A stretch of 64,000 bases of DNA from Bufo bufo (Eukaryota > Chordata > Amphibia > Anura > Bufonidae), in the NCBI RefSeq assembly GCF_905171765.1, contig NC_053393.1, positions 70,525,371 through 70,589,370 on the forward strand, in the 5' to 3' direction. The notes below the pieces were generated by a model. It had not been told where the DNA came from. It ran no database searches and was given only the letters and a program-made list of their open reading frames with translations. This document shows positions 12,101 to 25,529 of this stretch, piece by piece. Every line of letters begins with the position of its first letter. Position 1 is the stretch's first letter. The position numbers and the translations under genes were made by a program.

Positions 12101-15100
12101 TCGCTCTGGCTTTCTCAAGCATTTTTTTCCGCTGACTAAAAGGAACAACACCCCTAAAAGAAATTCAGAGAAACTATCAGCATTTGTATGCACATTAATG
12201 AATACTACTACTGCACACCTCATGCAAGATGCAATATTGTATTGTTCTTGTAAATTTGCTGCACACTTTAGAGGACACATCTGATCAGCAAGGGGTCCAA
12301 TTGCAATTAGCGACATGCTTTACCGATATGCCACCAATGTCTATGATGAGACACCCTCTAACCCCAAGTGATTATTCTTGTGCTTGCGTCAAGATGAAAG
12401 TCAGAGGAAGCCATGTTTTCTGGTTTGTATTGATATTTCAGGTAACAATACTTACGGGAAGATCATCAGGGTGTTTCACATACCAATGGATTACCAAACA
12501 ATAAAGGCCATATTAATTGTGCATTAAAACAGATCTACTCACCACCAGTAGAGATTGTTTTCCAGCTGTGCACAAGTGTAAAAAGCACAGCAATGCAGTG
12601 ACACAATCTTCTCTCCCTGCAGCTCTGGAAACACTTGGGCCGTGTGCTCTAATTTTGAAGCAACTGAACTTAGAGTCTCATCTACCCATGTGGCCACCTG
12701 ACAAAAAAAAAAACGTAAGGACTAGGTTATAAATTACATGCCATAGAAACTGTGCTAACTATTGTATTAACAAGGGTGGCCAACTGAACTTAACATGCAC
12801 ATCTTTAACCTCAGGATAGGTCATCAATATCAGATCAGCAGGAGTCAGACACTTGGGACCCCCGCAGATGCTCCGTGAGCACCGCAGCCTCTTCCTAGGC
12901 CATGTGAGGTCACCATGCACTTTGCTCCAGTGAGCTCAGAGGCTTGCTGAAAAAGGTGATCAGCGGTGGGTGCTGGGACTTGGACCCCTGTCAATGCGAT
13001 AATGATGACCGATCCTGAGGATAGGTTATGAATATAAGTTCCCAGGTAACCCATTTAACCTTTTGCTCTAGTGTTCAGTGATCTACAGATTCATTGATTT
13101 GGAGCAGGAATTCAGAGTAAAAAGCAGAGAGAATCCTGACAGGACTACGAGGAGAGGCCGAAAGTCCCGACTACCCCACCCACACACAGTGATCAACAGC
13201 CTTTTCTGTACACATACAGACACTGATAGAGCTGTCAACCATTCTGTGTCGGCAGGGTAATGAGAACTCTCACTTTCTCTCCTAGGAGTCCTGTGAGGAC
13301 TCGCTTTGCTTTTTATGCAGAATTCCTGCTCCAAATCACAGAAACCTATATATCTCAGAGCGCAGCATCTCGCCCATCATATCCAGCTCTCCGAGTTGGC
13401 AGCAGAAATATCCTGACTGGTTCGCTTACGTCTCCTTAAACTTCTGCTCCATCTCCACTTGATGAATCAGAACTACAATAAATAGTTTTCACAAGAAAAG
13501 AAATGAAGCAACTTGACCAATTGCTAGTATCAAGGTGAAGTTTAATTTTTATAGCAAAAGTCCAAACCTTATTGCTTTCTGTAGCAACCGTTGCCCGAAT
13601 ACTATTTGCAGAAAGAAGAACAATTTTCTCATTCGTCAGGCCTAAGAAAGCTGTTCTTGGATGATGAATCAATGGGTTCTGAAAAGGTGGAGAAAAATAA
13701 AACACAGAAGAAAAATGTCAAATGCCAAATGTTCAGTCCTAAGGGAAGAAATAATCTAATTGAAGCAGCACATGAGCGTGACAAACCTGTGGGTTCCTAT
13801 ACGGTTCGGATTCTAGCCATTTCCACTGATACAGCTCTCCTTTACTGCTCACTGCAACCAGTTCTGAATACAGAGCTCCAATGGCAATAAATTTTGTTCC
13901 ATCCTACATAAAAACATGAACGACATCTACTAGTGCAGTCTTAAGACATTTCCAACCACCAGCAGTATGAAATACATATATAGTGCAAATGGTAAAGCTA
14001 CCGCCAGGTGGAGCTTACTGCATACAGCTGATCTTTGGAACGCAGAATATGTGTGAATTAAAACGGAATCTGTCAATAGGTTTGGGACCATTAAGGGGGT
14101 ATTCCGGGTGGTAGAACTTATCCCCTATCCACAGAAGAAGGTAGGGGTCCAGCAACCTCCGGCACTCCAGGTGTTGTGAAACTGCATCTCCCATCGTGCA
14201 CACTTGCTTGGCTGTTCAATGAACTGCCACAGAAGTGAAAGGAGCATGCTGGGAGTTGTAGTTTCACAACAGCTGGAGTGCCGAAGGCTGCTGATCCCTG
14301 GGATAGGGGATAACTATTAGATCAGTGGGGGTCCTACCGCTGCCCTGTTCATTTCTATGGGGGTTCCGGAAATAGAGCGGTGTATTCTGTGGTCTCCGGA
14401 AATACCATAGAAATGAATGGAGCAGCCACATGCAGATGCGACCGGCCATTCCATTCGTTTCAGGGGGGCTGCAGGGGAAGGGGGCCCCCTGTTCTCGTGA
14501 TCGATGGTGGTCCTAGTGGTGGATAAAGGATAACCTCCAACAATCGGATTACCCCTTTAAACCACAAGCATGTTGTTATGCAGTTGGAATTAACGCTCCA
14601 AAAACTGCTCCTATCAAAACCAGCTATATGTGCACTGGGTAATAGAAGAACCTACCAGACATGAAACCGGGACTTGGGGCCAGTAACTTCAGGTGCACAG
14701 AAAAAGCCAGAATGAGCACGACTTGCTTCGCTGCAAAGCTGAAGTAAGGTGTACTATTCCCAGCATCATCTACACATCGACCAGTGCACAGTGCTCCCGG
14801 ACTCATCTCCAGTAAATAAGTTCTTTTACTGCACAATAAAGAAACAGACTGGTTTGATAAGGGCAGGTTTGGAACACTACACCCCAGCTGCATAAAGACA
14901 TACTGGTGGTTTAGTGGCCCCAGACCTATTGATGGGTTACCTTTCCACTAAGGTTGGCTGTATATGAACAAGACAAAAACACTATACCTTTTCTGGCCAC
15001 CACTGCAGATCTTCTCCTAGTGATACTGGACTCAGAATAGGAGTGTTCTTCTTGTCCAGACTGGGCTCCCCTTCTTTGCTTGTGGAGCCTCTTTCATTAT

Positions 15101-18100
15101 CGAATGAGGCCCCATCAAGCCACCGCCTCTCACGCAATCGCAAAACTGACTCACGTTCGCGCAACAGTTCAGAGTCTCTTTCTAAGGGAAGAAGGAGAAC
15201 TGGTATGCAATTGGGTCACACCAGTGGGATAAAAGTAAGCCAATCTCTATTTAAGACCCTTCGTATCTAGCAGCAACTTAAGCTCATGTACGCTTAAAAG
15301 AAATGATCTCCATTACTGCCATTTCTTGATATATAGGGTCATAGAACTAGTTTTAAATTTACCACACAAAAGGGGGTGGTTTGTGAGCCTGACATGCTTC
15401 TCCTCACGGGAGCAATATTAAACTTTGTTTTTTTTGGAGGAAAAAGAAAAGAAAAAAACCACAATGACAAAACAGCTTTGACAAGAAGCATGGTTTAGCC
15501 CTAAATGGAATGTTTAATGCAGAACTACTTACTAAGAGGGTCTCTAAGCATATTAAACCATAGCACAGGTTAATGGTGCTGGGTGCTAGCCAGTGCAACA
15601 CCTTAATGAGTGTAAAAATAAAGAGGAAAAGGGCAAGGAATTAAACCTTCCACGTGTACAATTAACCATTTTGCTACTGGAGAAGTCAAAAGAGGTAGTG
15701 TATATTAGCTCCTGACCAATTTGACAAAGGACCCGTTTGCCATGAGGTCCAGCTGCCAGGAAAAAAAAAAAAAAAAAAGGGCTAGGAAACCATGATGTAG
15801 GGCTGAGAAGATCCTTGCCTCTTGGTTTAACTGGGCCACCAAGGACGCCTACTGATTGCTTTCAGGGTCTGCCATTGGCCTACATGTCTTAAAAATGATA
15901 AAAACCAAAATTACAAGGGGAAGCTAAAAAAATAGGATATAACACGGCTAATTTCTAAGATAACAAAGGCACAGAATTACCTCTAGATGAGCCTATCCTG
16001 GAAAGTGAAGAGCGCCGAAAGGATGGATAACCAAAGTAGCTAATATCTTCTGAAAACATAGCATCTGCATCAATTATGACACTTGGGTGAGCAGAATGAA
16101 TGTCAGCATCCAGCAGTGACATAAGATCCTCTATAAACACAAGGATCACAAGCCGTCATTAAGCAAAATATGAAAACAGAATGCCATGAGACATTTCACT
16201 ACAGTCACTAACACCCAGAAACGAGGTCACCTGCCATGACAGACTCACAGCACGTGACCACATTTCCAGAGGCGTTTCATCGCCTACTAAGATTCGTTTT
16301 AGGAAATAAGGCCGCCTCTAGATGTGAGCAATAGACAAGGTCCAAAAAATCAACACTAACCTCCTGGTAAGTAGGATTCACTGGCTGTGTCGTCCCCATC
16401 GTCCCCGTCTTCGTCGTCGCGGCTCAAGAGATTGTTCACTGCCAAATTCACATCAAGGTTTGTCCTCTGTAGTTCTCTTATAATGACGCTTCTGGACTTT
16501 CCTTGAAGGACAACCTGTGCCTATAGTGGATAAGACAGTAATGCCATTACACACCAAAACTGGCATTATGCCTGAACCAGGACATGAAAGGGGTAAAGGG
16601 GACAGGGATTCGGTCTCTCGTCTGCTCATGGAGACACCCCCAGTTCACAAGCCCTATTTGCAGATATATACATCATAGAGGGGGGGGGGGGGGTACCCAA
16701 CTCAGAATATCCCTTTATGAGCAAGAACAAAGCTGCTCCATTTTAGTGTACTCAAGTAGGCCTTCTATTACGTGGATGGTCTTTTGTCTGAAAGACCACC
16801 ATGTAAAAGTAAACTTTTTCTGCATCAACCGCGACAGATGGCCACCGAATTACATGCCAAAATTCAGTTTTCCCAGAGGAGGGAACGGGTCAATAAGCTA
16901 GTCGCCTTGGTGGCCATATTTTGAAAGGGCCTGTCTCAAATGAACCAACCCATTATGGCGATTTCATAAACTGTATTTTTTTTTCCATGGGAAACAAAGG
17001 AAGGACTCATTCCTGCTGAATAGCCTACCCTTCGGGCTTCATGTCAGTACGATACATAAATTCGGATGTAGTAGATGTGATTCAGAAATGACTGCAACTG
17101 TATTATTCATCTGAATGCAGCTCACAGAAATCCACGTGCTTGCTGACAAAACAAAGCCATTCAGACTTTCAGCCTCAAATGGTCGGCAGAAAATCTCCCA
17201 CATGTGAATATACACTATTGGTGTCATTTATTAAGAGCAGCGTTTTAGGCGCCAGGATTAACCCTGAGCAGGCGCTTGACGGGCCTAAGTTATGTAGAGG
17301 CGCCGGCCTCTACATAACTTAGGCGCATCCACTGCCAGCTTAAATCTACTCCAGCTCCCTTGCTGGCATAGATTTAGATTTTCTATGCCTAAAACCGGCG
17401 TTGAAAATGATAAACGAGACTGGAGTATTGTGGCGTGTATGAAGAAGTCGCCAATTCAGTCGCAAACCCCCTTTGCGACAGATATTGGCCTATATCTTTT
17501 CATAAATGACCCCCTATATGCTTATAGCAGGCACTCCCCCACCTGATTGACTTGGTTTAACTCAAAATATACCAATGATAGACATTTATTTAATCGCATG
17601 CAGTGATAAAAACCAACAGAATTTGGATTATCAGAAGGGCTCTTGCTGTATAAAAAGATTCATCTAAAATAGTCTAGAATATTACATTAATAAGAAAAAT
17701 AACGTACAGGTAATATTCTAGAAACATAAAATGACCTGTGAAATCAGTTCTTCGGGTATCACTGAAGCTGGAATCACTGGCTGCGGCTGACTTCCCAGAA
17801 GTCCGGAGCCTCTGTCCCTTCCAGTACGAATAACCCGGGTCTGTCTACGAGAATCTCTAGCACCTGCAGAAGAGCGGCCAGAGGATCCACCTCCACTTCC
17901 ACCTACTCCAGAACTCCAGCGACTGCTGTATAATGGAAAAAAAGAAAAGAAAATACAAGGCAAAGAATACACGCAAAAGTCACTCATTACCCTATGGCCT
18001 GCAACACTGAAGCAAAGACTCCTTCAGCAATATATCTAGAAATCAACTGCACTACATTTACAATTGACATGAACCATATGTTTCTGGCACACTTTGGTGA

Positions 18101-21100
18101 AAGATGGTACATTTATCTACAGTGGTTGCAGGTTCTCCTACACACATCGAAAATACATGTTGAGCTTCCAGGAAGAAAAGAAAAATAATTTTTTTTTATA
18201 TTTTCAGCCTTAACCCTATGAAAACTTACCCAAGGGTGTTGCTTGCCAGTCTGCCCAGAGTCTCAGAGCCAGACAAAAACCAGGGAGAGTCACTAGTCCT
18301 GCCTGGTCTGGATGTCCTTCCTGCCCCTGAGCCACTGTTCAACTTTGAACTGAAAACAAAAGAGGGCATATCAGTCAAAAGTAAGAAAGAAAGAAAACCA
18401 CCACCATCCGGGTTGTACAAATAAATGCTCAAGGACTTGGTCTGGCAAGAAACAAGCCTAAGCAACACCCTTGGGATCTTGGCGGGAGAAGACGCTCTCC
18501 ACGTGGCACATTCTAGAAATATCTGCACGCAGCTTTCAGCAACCCCATTACCTATAGGTGGTTTTCTAGGCTTTATTATACCATTATATACACAATATAA
18601 TATCTGTAAGGATTAATCTGATGTGCATTTAGAACAGTGCTTGTAAGTTTTCACCCATCCTGATACAGGACCGTGTGGTCCTTTGCCGTACACCAAGAGT
18701 CCTGTTCATATAATGAGCATTTATATCGCCATTGTAGGCATACATGGATGTCAGAAACCCACTGATCCGATATTGATGACGTCAGGACAGGTTATCAATA
18801 TCTGTAGTCGGGAGAACTTCTGTAGCATAATGGTGATCGGGCTTAAAAAGGGGTTGTGCACTGGCGTAATATGGATGACTTTTTCTCAGGATAAGCGATT
18901 AATATCAGATTTTAGGGGGTATGACTCCCGGAGCCCCCACTAATCAGCTGTTTAAAGCAGCCGTGTAAGCGTTGCTTCCTCTCAGCCGTTTAAAGAAACA
19001 ACCATAACTAGAAGCTAATAGCCCAAACTCAAATACACAGAAAATACTGCATAAGATATACCAAAAGTTATTAATTGAAACATAGGACACAAAATATAAT
19101 ACAGGTGAAAGACAGAAGAGTACAAACAATAAAAGCCCCCCACTGTATCCCTGCAGAGTGAAAACCGCATAGGTGTAAAGGCCAGACACAGTCAATATGA
19201 GAAGTCCCACATAAAAGGCAAATCAGCCACACTCCCCTAACAGTAATTAACTAGATTATATATAGTAACTAATTATCACCTCACATATCGAGTGGAGCAT
19301 AAATATATAGGCCCTTAAGGCTATTAAAATAATGTTGCAGAGTATAGTCCGCTAGATTCTTATTGTAAGCAATGTCCAGCTCACCTGCTGTCTCTATCCC
19401 TTGTATCAACTTCCTTGATGCACGGAGACCTTGGTAAGACCGTGAAATAGAAATAAAGCGATGAATCCAGCATCGAAGTTAGAAAATATTGTGGGTTCCT
19501 TTATTCAGTGTAGTACAGATCCATACAGTGACAGCATCACCGCGGTCACGACTAAGAACATGTTTGTTTGAAAGGCGTAGACGTTCATTTGGAACACAGA
19601 GGTGATGCTGTCACTGTATGGATCTGTACTACACTGAATAAAGGAACCCACAATATTTTCTAACTTCGATGCTGGATTCATCGCTTTATTTCTACTATAG
19701 TCAGCTAGATGACAGGTATAGTACATCTCACCCAAAGTAGTAAAAATGATATCAACCAATGTCTAATAAACCGGGCAGTATGTACAAATATCGGCTGATG
19801 TAGCTCTGCAGCGTACAGGGACATGTAGGGCAGAAAGAAAAAGAAAAAATAAATAATCAATTACCCACATCGATACACGGTCTGGTCCACCTGGCAAGAC
19901 TACTACCTCGACGTGCGTTTCGCCAACCCACTGGCTTCCTCTTCACAGTTTACCTGCATGTTGTCTCCATCGTCTAGGTCAGGGATGGCTCTTCAGCTGT
20001 TGCAAAACTACAACTGCCAGCAGGCAGATAGCTGACTACAGCAGGGCATAGTGGGAGTTGTAGTTTTACAACAGCTGGAGAGCAGCAGGTTGGCCATCCC
20101 TGATGTAGAGGAAGTTAATACAAAGCACTTACTAATGCATTGTTAACCATATTGCTTACTGAATTATTTTTCCATCACATTATCCACTGCTCGTTTCCAT
20201 GGTTACGACCACATTGCAATCCAGCAGTGGTGGCCATGGTTGCACGCTATAGGAAAAAGCACCAGCCTATGTGCGCTCCCATGGGCCCGACCACCAGAGG
20301 CTAGTGTCTTTTCCTGTAGTGTGCAAGTACAACCACCACTGATGGATTGCAGGGTGGTCGTAACCATGGAAACAAGCAGCGTTTAAGGTGATGGAAAAAT
20401 GAATCCAGCCAGCAAAGGAGGCAATATGGACAATACATTAGTAAGTGCCCGGTATTAACTTCCTCTACATGACACATGCAATTTGCTGCAGTGAGACAAC
20501 CCCTTTGTGCTTACCTGTGTCCAAGTTTTGTGCTTACCTGTGTCCAAGCCGCAATGCATTGATCAATATCTCAATGGGAGAGCTATCAATTTTGGCACAA
20601 TTTAACTAAAAGTTGCAGAATGTGACTGTTGTGCTTACACCATCGCCTATATTTGCATCTTTTCTCGTATATCACATTTATGTGATGGTCCTAACGCCAC
20701 TTTATTAACCGTGCCCACTTTTCTCGGCAGATTTCTTATTTTATGGCTCCTTCTTTATGAGGTGAATGCTGACATTGGTATGTAATAAGTTTGGCACAAA
20801 CTAGATGGCTTTGGAGCGTCTTGCAGTACTTTCTTTTGGCACAGACTGATAAATCTCCCACACCGTAAGCACAGCTGCATACAGGATGGGGGGGGTTATA
20901 CGTTCAGTCCAAAAATTGTCCAATGATACACGTTAAGACCGATTCCTCAGCGGTTGATACCTTTTAAAGGCTAACTGAAAAAACAAAGGGGCCCAAGTAG
21001 CCTGGAAAGCTTGCAATTTTGTCAGCCACTCAAATCTACCAACCATTGAGGAATCTGGATCTTTTTTTCATCCAATTATTCCAGTCGCTGTTAACATGCC

Positions 21101-24100
21101 CGTCTCCCACGATTCACATCCAGATGACAGCAGCCTGTGGTGAGATTACTTCACCTTCTGCCCCCATTAAAACAATTCATTTCATGGACACGTCTTCAAG
21201 GGTAGTTACCAGCTCCAGCACGACATGCCGGTGGTTTAATAACCACAACCTTGCCGACAAGTCCCCCTTTAGGGTCCATTCACACATCCGTATGTGTTTT
21301 GCGGATCCACAAAACACAGACACTGGCAATGTGAGTTCCGCATTTTGCGGAACGCACATCACTCGCACTATAATAGAAAATGCCTAATCTTGACAGGAAT
21401 AGGACATGTTCTATTTTTTTCGGGAACGGTCCGGACAGCACATCGTGTGGCCCCATAGAAATGAATGGGTCCGCAACTCCGTTCCGCAAAATGCGGAACA
21501 GAATTGCGGACGTGTGAATTGAGCCTTAATGTTGCGGAAACCCGCCTAATTTTCCTCTTTTATTGCCACACAAATAAAGAGAGGTCTTACCCATCGTTAT
21601 TTTCTGGTTTACTTAATTCTAGTCGGTCAGGCTGGACTAGAAATCCAATTCTGCAGATTCTGCCATCCTAACGAGAAACAAAAAGATGTCATCAGTGAGA
21701 GATGGCCGCTGCTTTCAATCATTTCAGGGGCAGCAGTACAGCTTTACCTCAAGGAGGAAGGCGGCATGGTTGGGTCCCACCACACACTGCTTTATGGTGG
21801 TCTGTTCCAGTACGTTCAGAGGCGGGTGGCTATGCAGAAAACAAAGCAAATGATACACATTATGGTTATTCTGCTTATTCAGAAAGGATCAGAAAAACAC
21901 ATCTACCAAATCTACCACGGAAGACATCTAGGCCCCCGTCCTGAACTCCCAGCACTGCCGGGGTCACATAGCTTTATATTGATTTATGATGCCATGTAAC
22001 CCTTACAGTTCTGGAATGTTTTGGATAACACTTACAGCATGTTGGTCGTGTCATCGAATACATTCCAGAACGGTTAGGGTTATAAAGGAGCAGCCAGCTC
22101 TACGGACGTGTTTGAATAACTAATTGCATTCCCCGTGCAATAACCCAATGCCAATCCTCTATTATTCCACCTGGAAGATTATGAATGAATAATCAGCAGT
22201 CTGCAATAAAGGTCTATCTGGGTGTGTCGTGCCTTTGGGTGCCAGTGAATGAACAGTCCCTGTGGTGAAAGCAGATTCTCTGCGCTTGTGCAGCTCAGCG
22301 GCAAACATGTGAAATTGACAGGACGTCTCTGCAGGCCCTGACAATCAGGTGGCCGGGGGAGTCTTCAGCAGCAGGGACATCCCCCTGCAGGTCTGGAACT
22401 CTTGATGAGATGACTCAATTTGCTCGTCCCTATGGGCTCTTTTACAGTCTAGAAATCACGCTCCGTGTGGGACTGTGATCCTACGCAGGAGTGCATGACA
22501 TTATACTGATTTATAATGCTGTGTGCCTCTGCATGACCTTACTGCTACAGAATCATACTGACAGCTTTAGGTCAGTATCATTCAGTAGATACTGGTCATA
22601 CAGAGGCACATAGCATTATAAATTAATATAATAGCGTGCGCTTCTGCAAAACGAACAGCGTCCAGAAAGGAGGATCACCCTCACACACGGAACGTGATGT
22701 CCGGATTGAACGCGCTCGCGTGAAACAGCCCTAATGCAGAGGATAGGCCATCAATATTAATTCCTGGACAACCTCTTCTAAATTAGATATTACAGAGCCT
22801 TTTCAGATCTGAAGTTGTAAACAGGCAGCTATCGGCCCTCATATCGCTGCTAATGTAATACGCGAGCATCAGATAACATGACTTCTGAGCACTATGGACA
22901 GCAAGAGGCTGCTGCGTATTAGGCCTCATGCACACGACCGGTTTGTTTTGTGGTCTGCAAATTGCGGTTCCGCAAAACATGGATGGCGTCCGTGTGCATT
23001 CAACAATCTGCGGAACGGCACGGACAGCCATTAATATAACTGCCTACTCTTGTCCGCAAAACGGACAAGAATAGGACAGGTTATTTTTTTTTGCGGACCA
23101 CGGAACGGAGCAACGGATGCAGACAGCACACGGAGTGCTCCATTGAAGTGAATGGGTCCGCATCCAAGCCGCAAAAACTGCGGCTCGGATGCGGACCAAA
23201 ACAACGGTCATGTGCATGAAGCCTTACACAGAAGAGTCTATCAAATACCAGGGAAGATGAACCATGTCACAGGTTACCTCCTGAGTGTATGTAGTGAGAG
23301 ATCATCCCCCTGTACAACCAGTTGCATCCTTCTCTTATGGCAGATTAACCCTTTTAATCACCTGTATTTCTCTATTTGCAATACCAAATACAAGGAAACC
23401 TCTGACAGATTTCAAAATCACTGTATTCTGTATGAAGTCCACACTAATCTAGGATCAGACCCGGCCCCTTCCTCACACACACACACTTGGAGTTTCGGTC
23501 CGCATATGATTTTTGTAGATAGAGAGCAAAACACTTATGGCCGTGTGCTGAGGCCTTAGTGCTTCCAAGAGAAGCCGAACTCTACCCCGTAAGGAAACAT
23601 GCAGAATATCCACATGTGCATTTTCACACCAAAAAACACATGTTACTTGCAGTTTTGGTGCAGATTTGATGCGGCTTTGCTGCAGATCTCATCTTCCCAT
23701 TGAAAAGGGTCAAATCCACACCAAAAATCTCAAACATACTCGACATGCTGTGGATTTCTAAATCGGCACCGCAGGTCAATTTCCACACAGATAGAAGAAG
23801 CAAAGTGTACATGAGATTTGTCTAATCTCTTAGGACTGCTGTTTTTCTGCATGATAATCTGTGACATGAAGGGTTGTTCACACGACTTCTTGCAGAAATG
23901 CATGCACATGCTGTAAAAACAACCCCATTCAGATTTGTAGAATCTGCCATGTGTAAAAAAAAAAAAAAAAAAATACCCTCCAAGGCCACTTTTTTTTTTT
24001 TTACCAAAAAAAAAGTCTGAAAGAGAATTCCGCACATGGATTACCCCACTGTAGGGAGACAGAGCCGCTGGCAATAATGGACATGTCCTAGACTAACATC

Positions 24101-25485
24101 TGCAGCACATTTATGATTCCATGTGGATTCTGTACTCCGTGCAAAACGGCAAAATGTAAGCAAAACCTTTACCCAAAGGCCTCATGCACATGAAAGCAGA
24201 AGGTCCATATTGCAGCCCTAAAACAGCGGGTACGCAATATACGGGCACCAGTCGTGAATGGGTCCGCAATCCGGAAGATACAGTGCAGAATGGAGGCACA
24301 GATCAGACGCCCACAGAAACACTACGGAGTGCTCCCGTGCCTATTGTGTCCGTGCCGCCGGACATGCGCTACATTTGGCTACGGATCGCGGACCCCATTC
24401 AAACGTCCTCAGACAACAAGCACACAGTCGGTGCCACAATACGGGCACAGCCGGCGCACGGTCGCATGCATGAGGCCCAATCCTGATAGAATTATCAACA
24501 TGTGAACATGGCCTAAGAGTTTATGCACAAGCTGCAGTCGTGTTCAAGGTGAAAAAAAGACGACATGACCTTCCCAAGACTGTGGGGAACCCTCTGCTCT
24601 ACTGATCTGGAAGTCCTAGAAAGCAGACACTTCCATCAAGAAATTGTATCACATATTAACAACCTGCACGGCATGTGACTATTATATGTAATTCCTGTCC
24701 GGACTCATTGCTTGGACTGTTAGGCCAGCAGAGTCTCGCTTAACTCGCTCAGTCAGGCAATCAATGTGAAGCTCTTCTGTGGACATCTGTATCTAGGCCT
24801 ATCAAGAAAATAGAGCTGTCATACTGTCAAACCAATTCTACGCCTACTATCATAATGAGGAGTACCCTTCAGATAACTTCCTCCCTTCACAGCAGCAGTA
24901 AACTCACAATTAATTACCCATCTATTTAGGTGGTCTTATTTCTGTTGACTGACAGAATATTTTATATTTAATTCTCAATGGCAGGGTACTAATAAAATAA
25001 AAAAGGAAAAACAACCAAACATTTTTTTTTTAAACGTGTGTTTAAAGGAGTTGCCAGTACATATTACTAGCTGCACATATGCTGGTAACAGCACATAATG
25101 GCAGCTAAGCCTCAAAACAAGAACAAAAAAAAAAAAAAAGTGTACACGTGCCAATAAGGTTAAAAAGGACACACACTATTAGGATATATATCAAAAACAT
25201 ATGTTAAAAATACATAAAAATCAGTCAGACTGCATTAATAGGACCGCATTCCCTGAGTATATAAGCAAAACACATGTGCAATAATAGGATCCACAGAATT
25301 TCAGCTATTTTTGATTTTATATATTTTTTCAATCTATGGGACGTGAATCTACTCTCTTGTGTGGTATTTATATAATAGGAATAGAGTATACCAGTTACAG
25401 CAACTGTAGCAGCATTTGACCTATTGGTGATTAGCTATATAAGTATATAGAACAATTTTTCTATATATCAAATGTTTATATGTAA

Positions 25486-25529
<44 letters not shown>

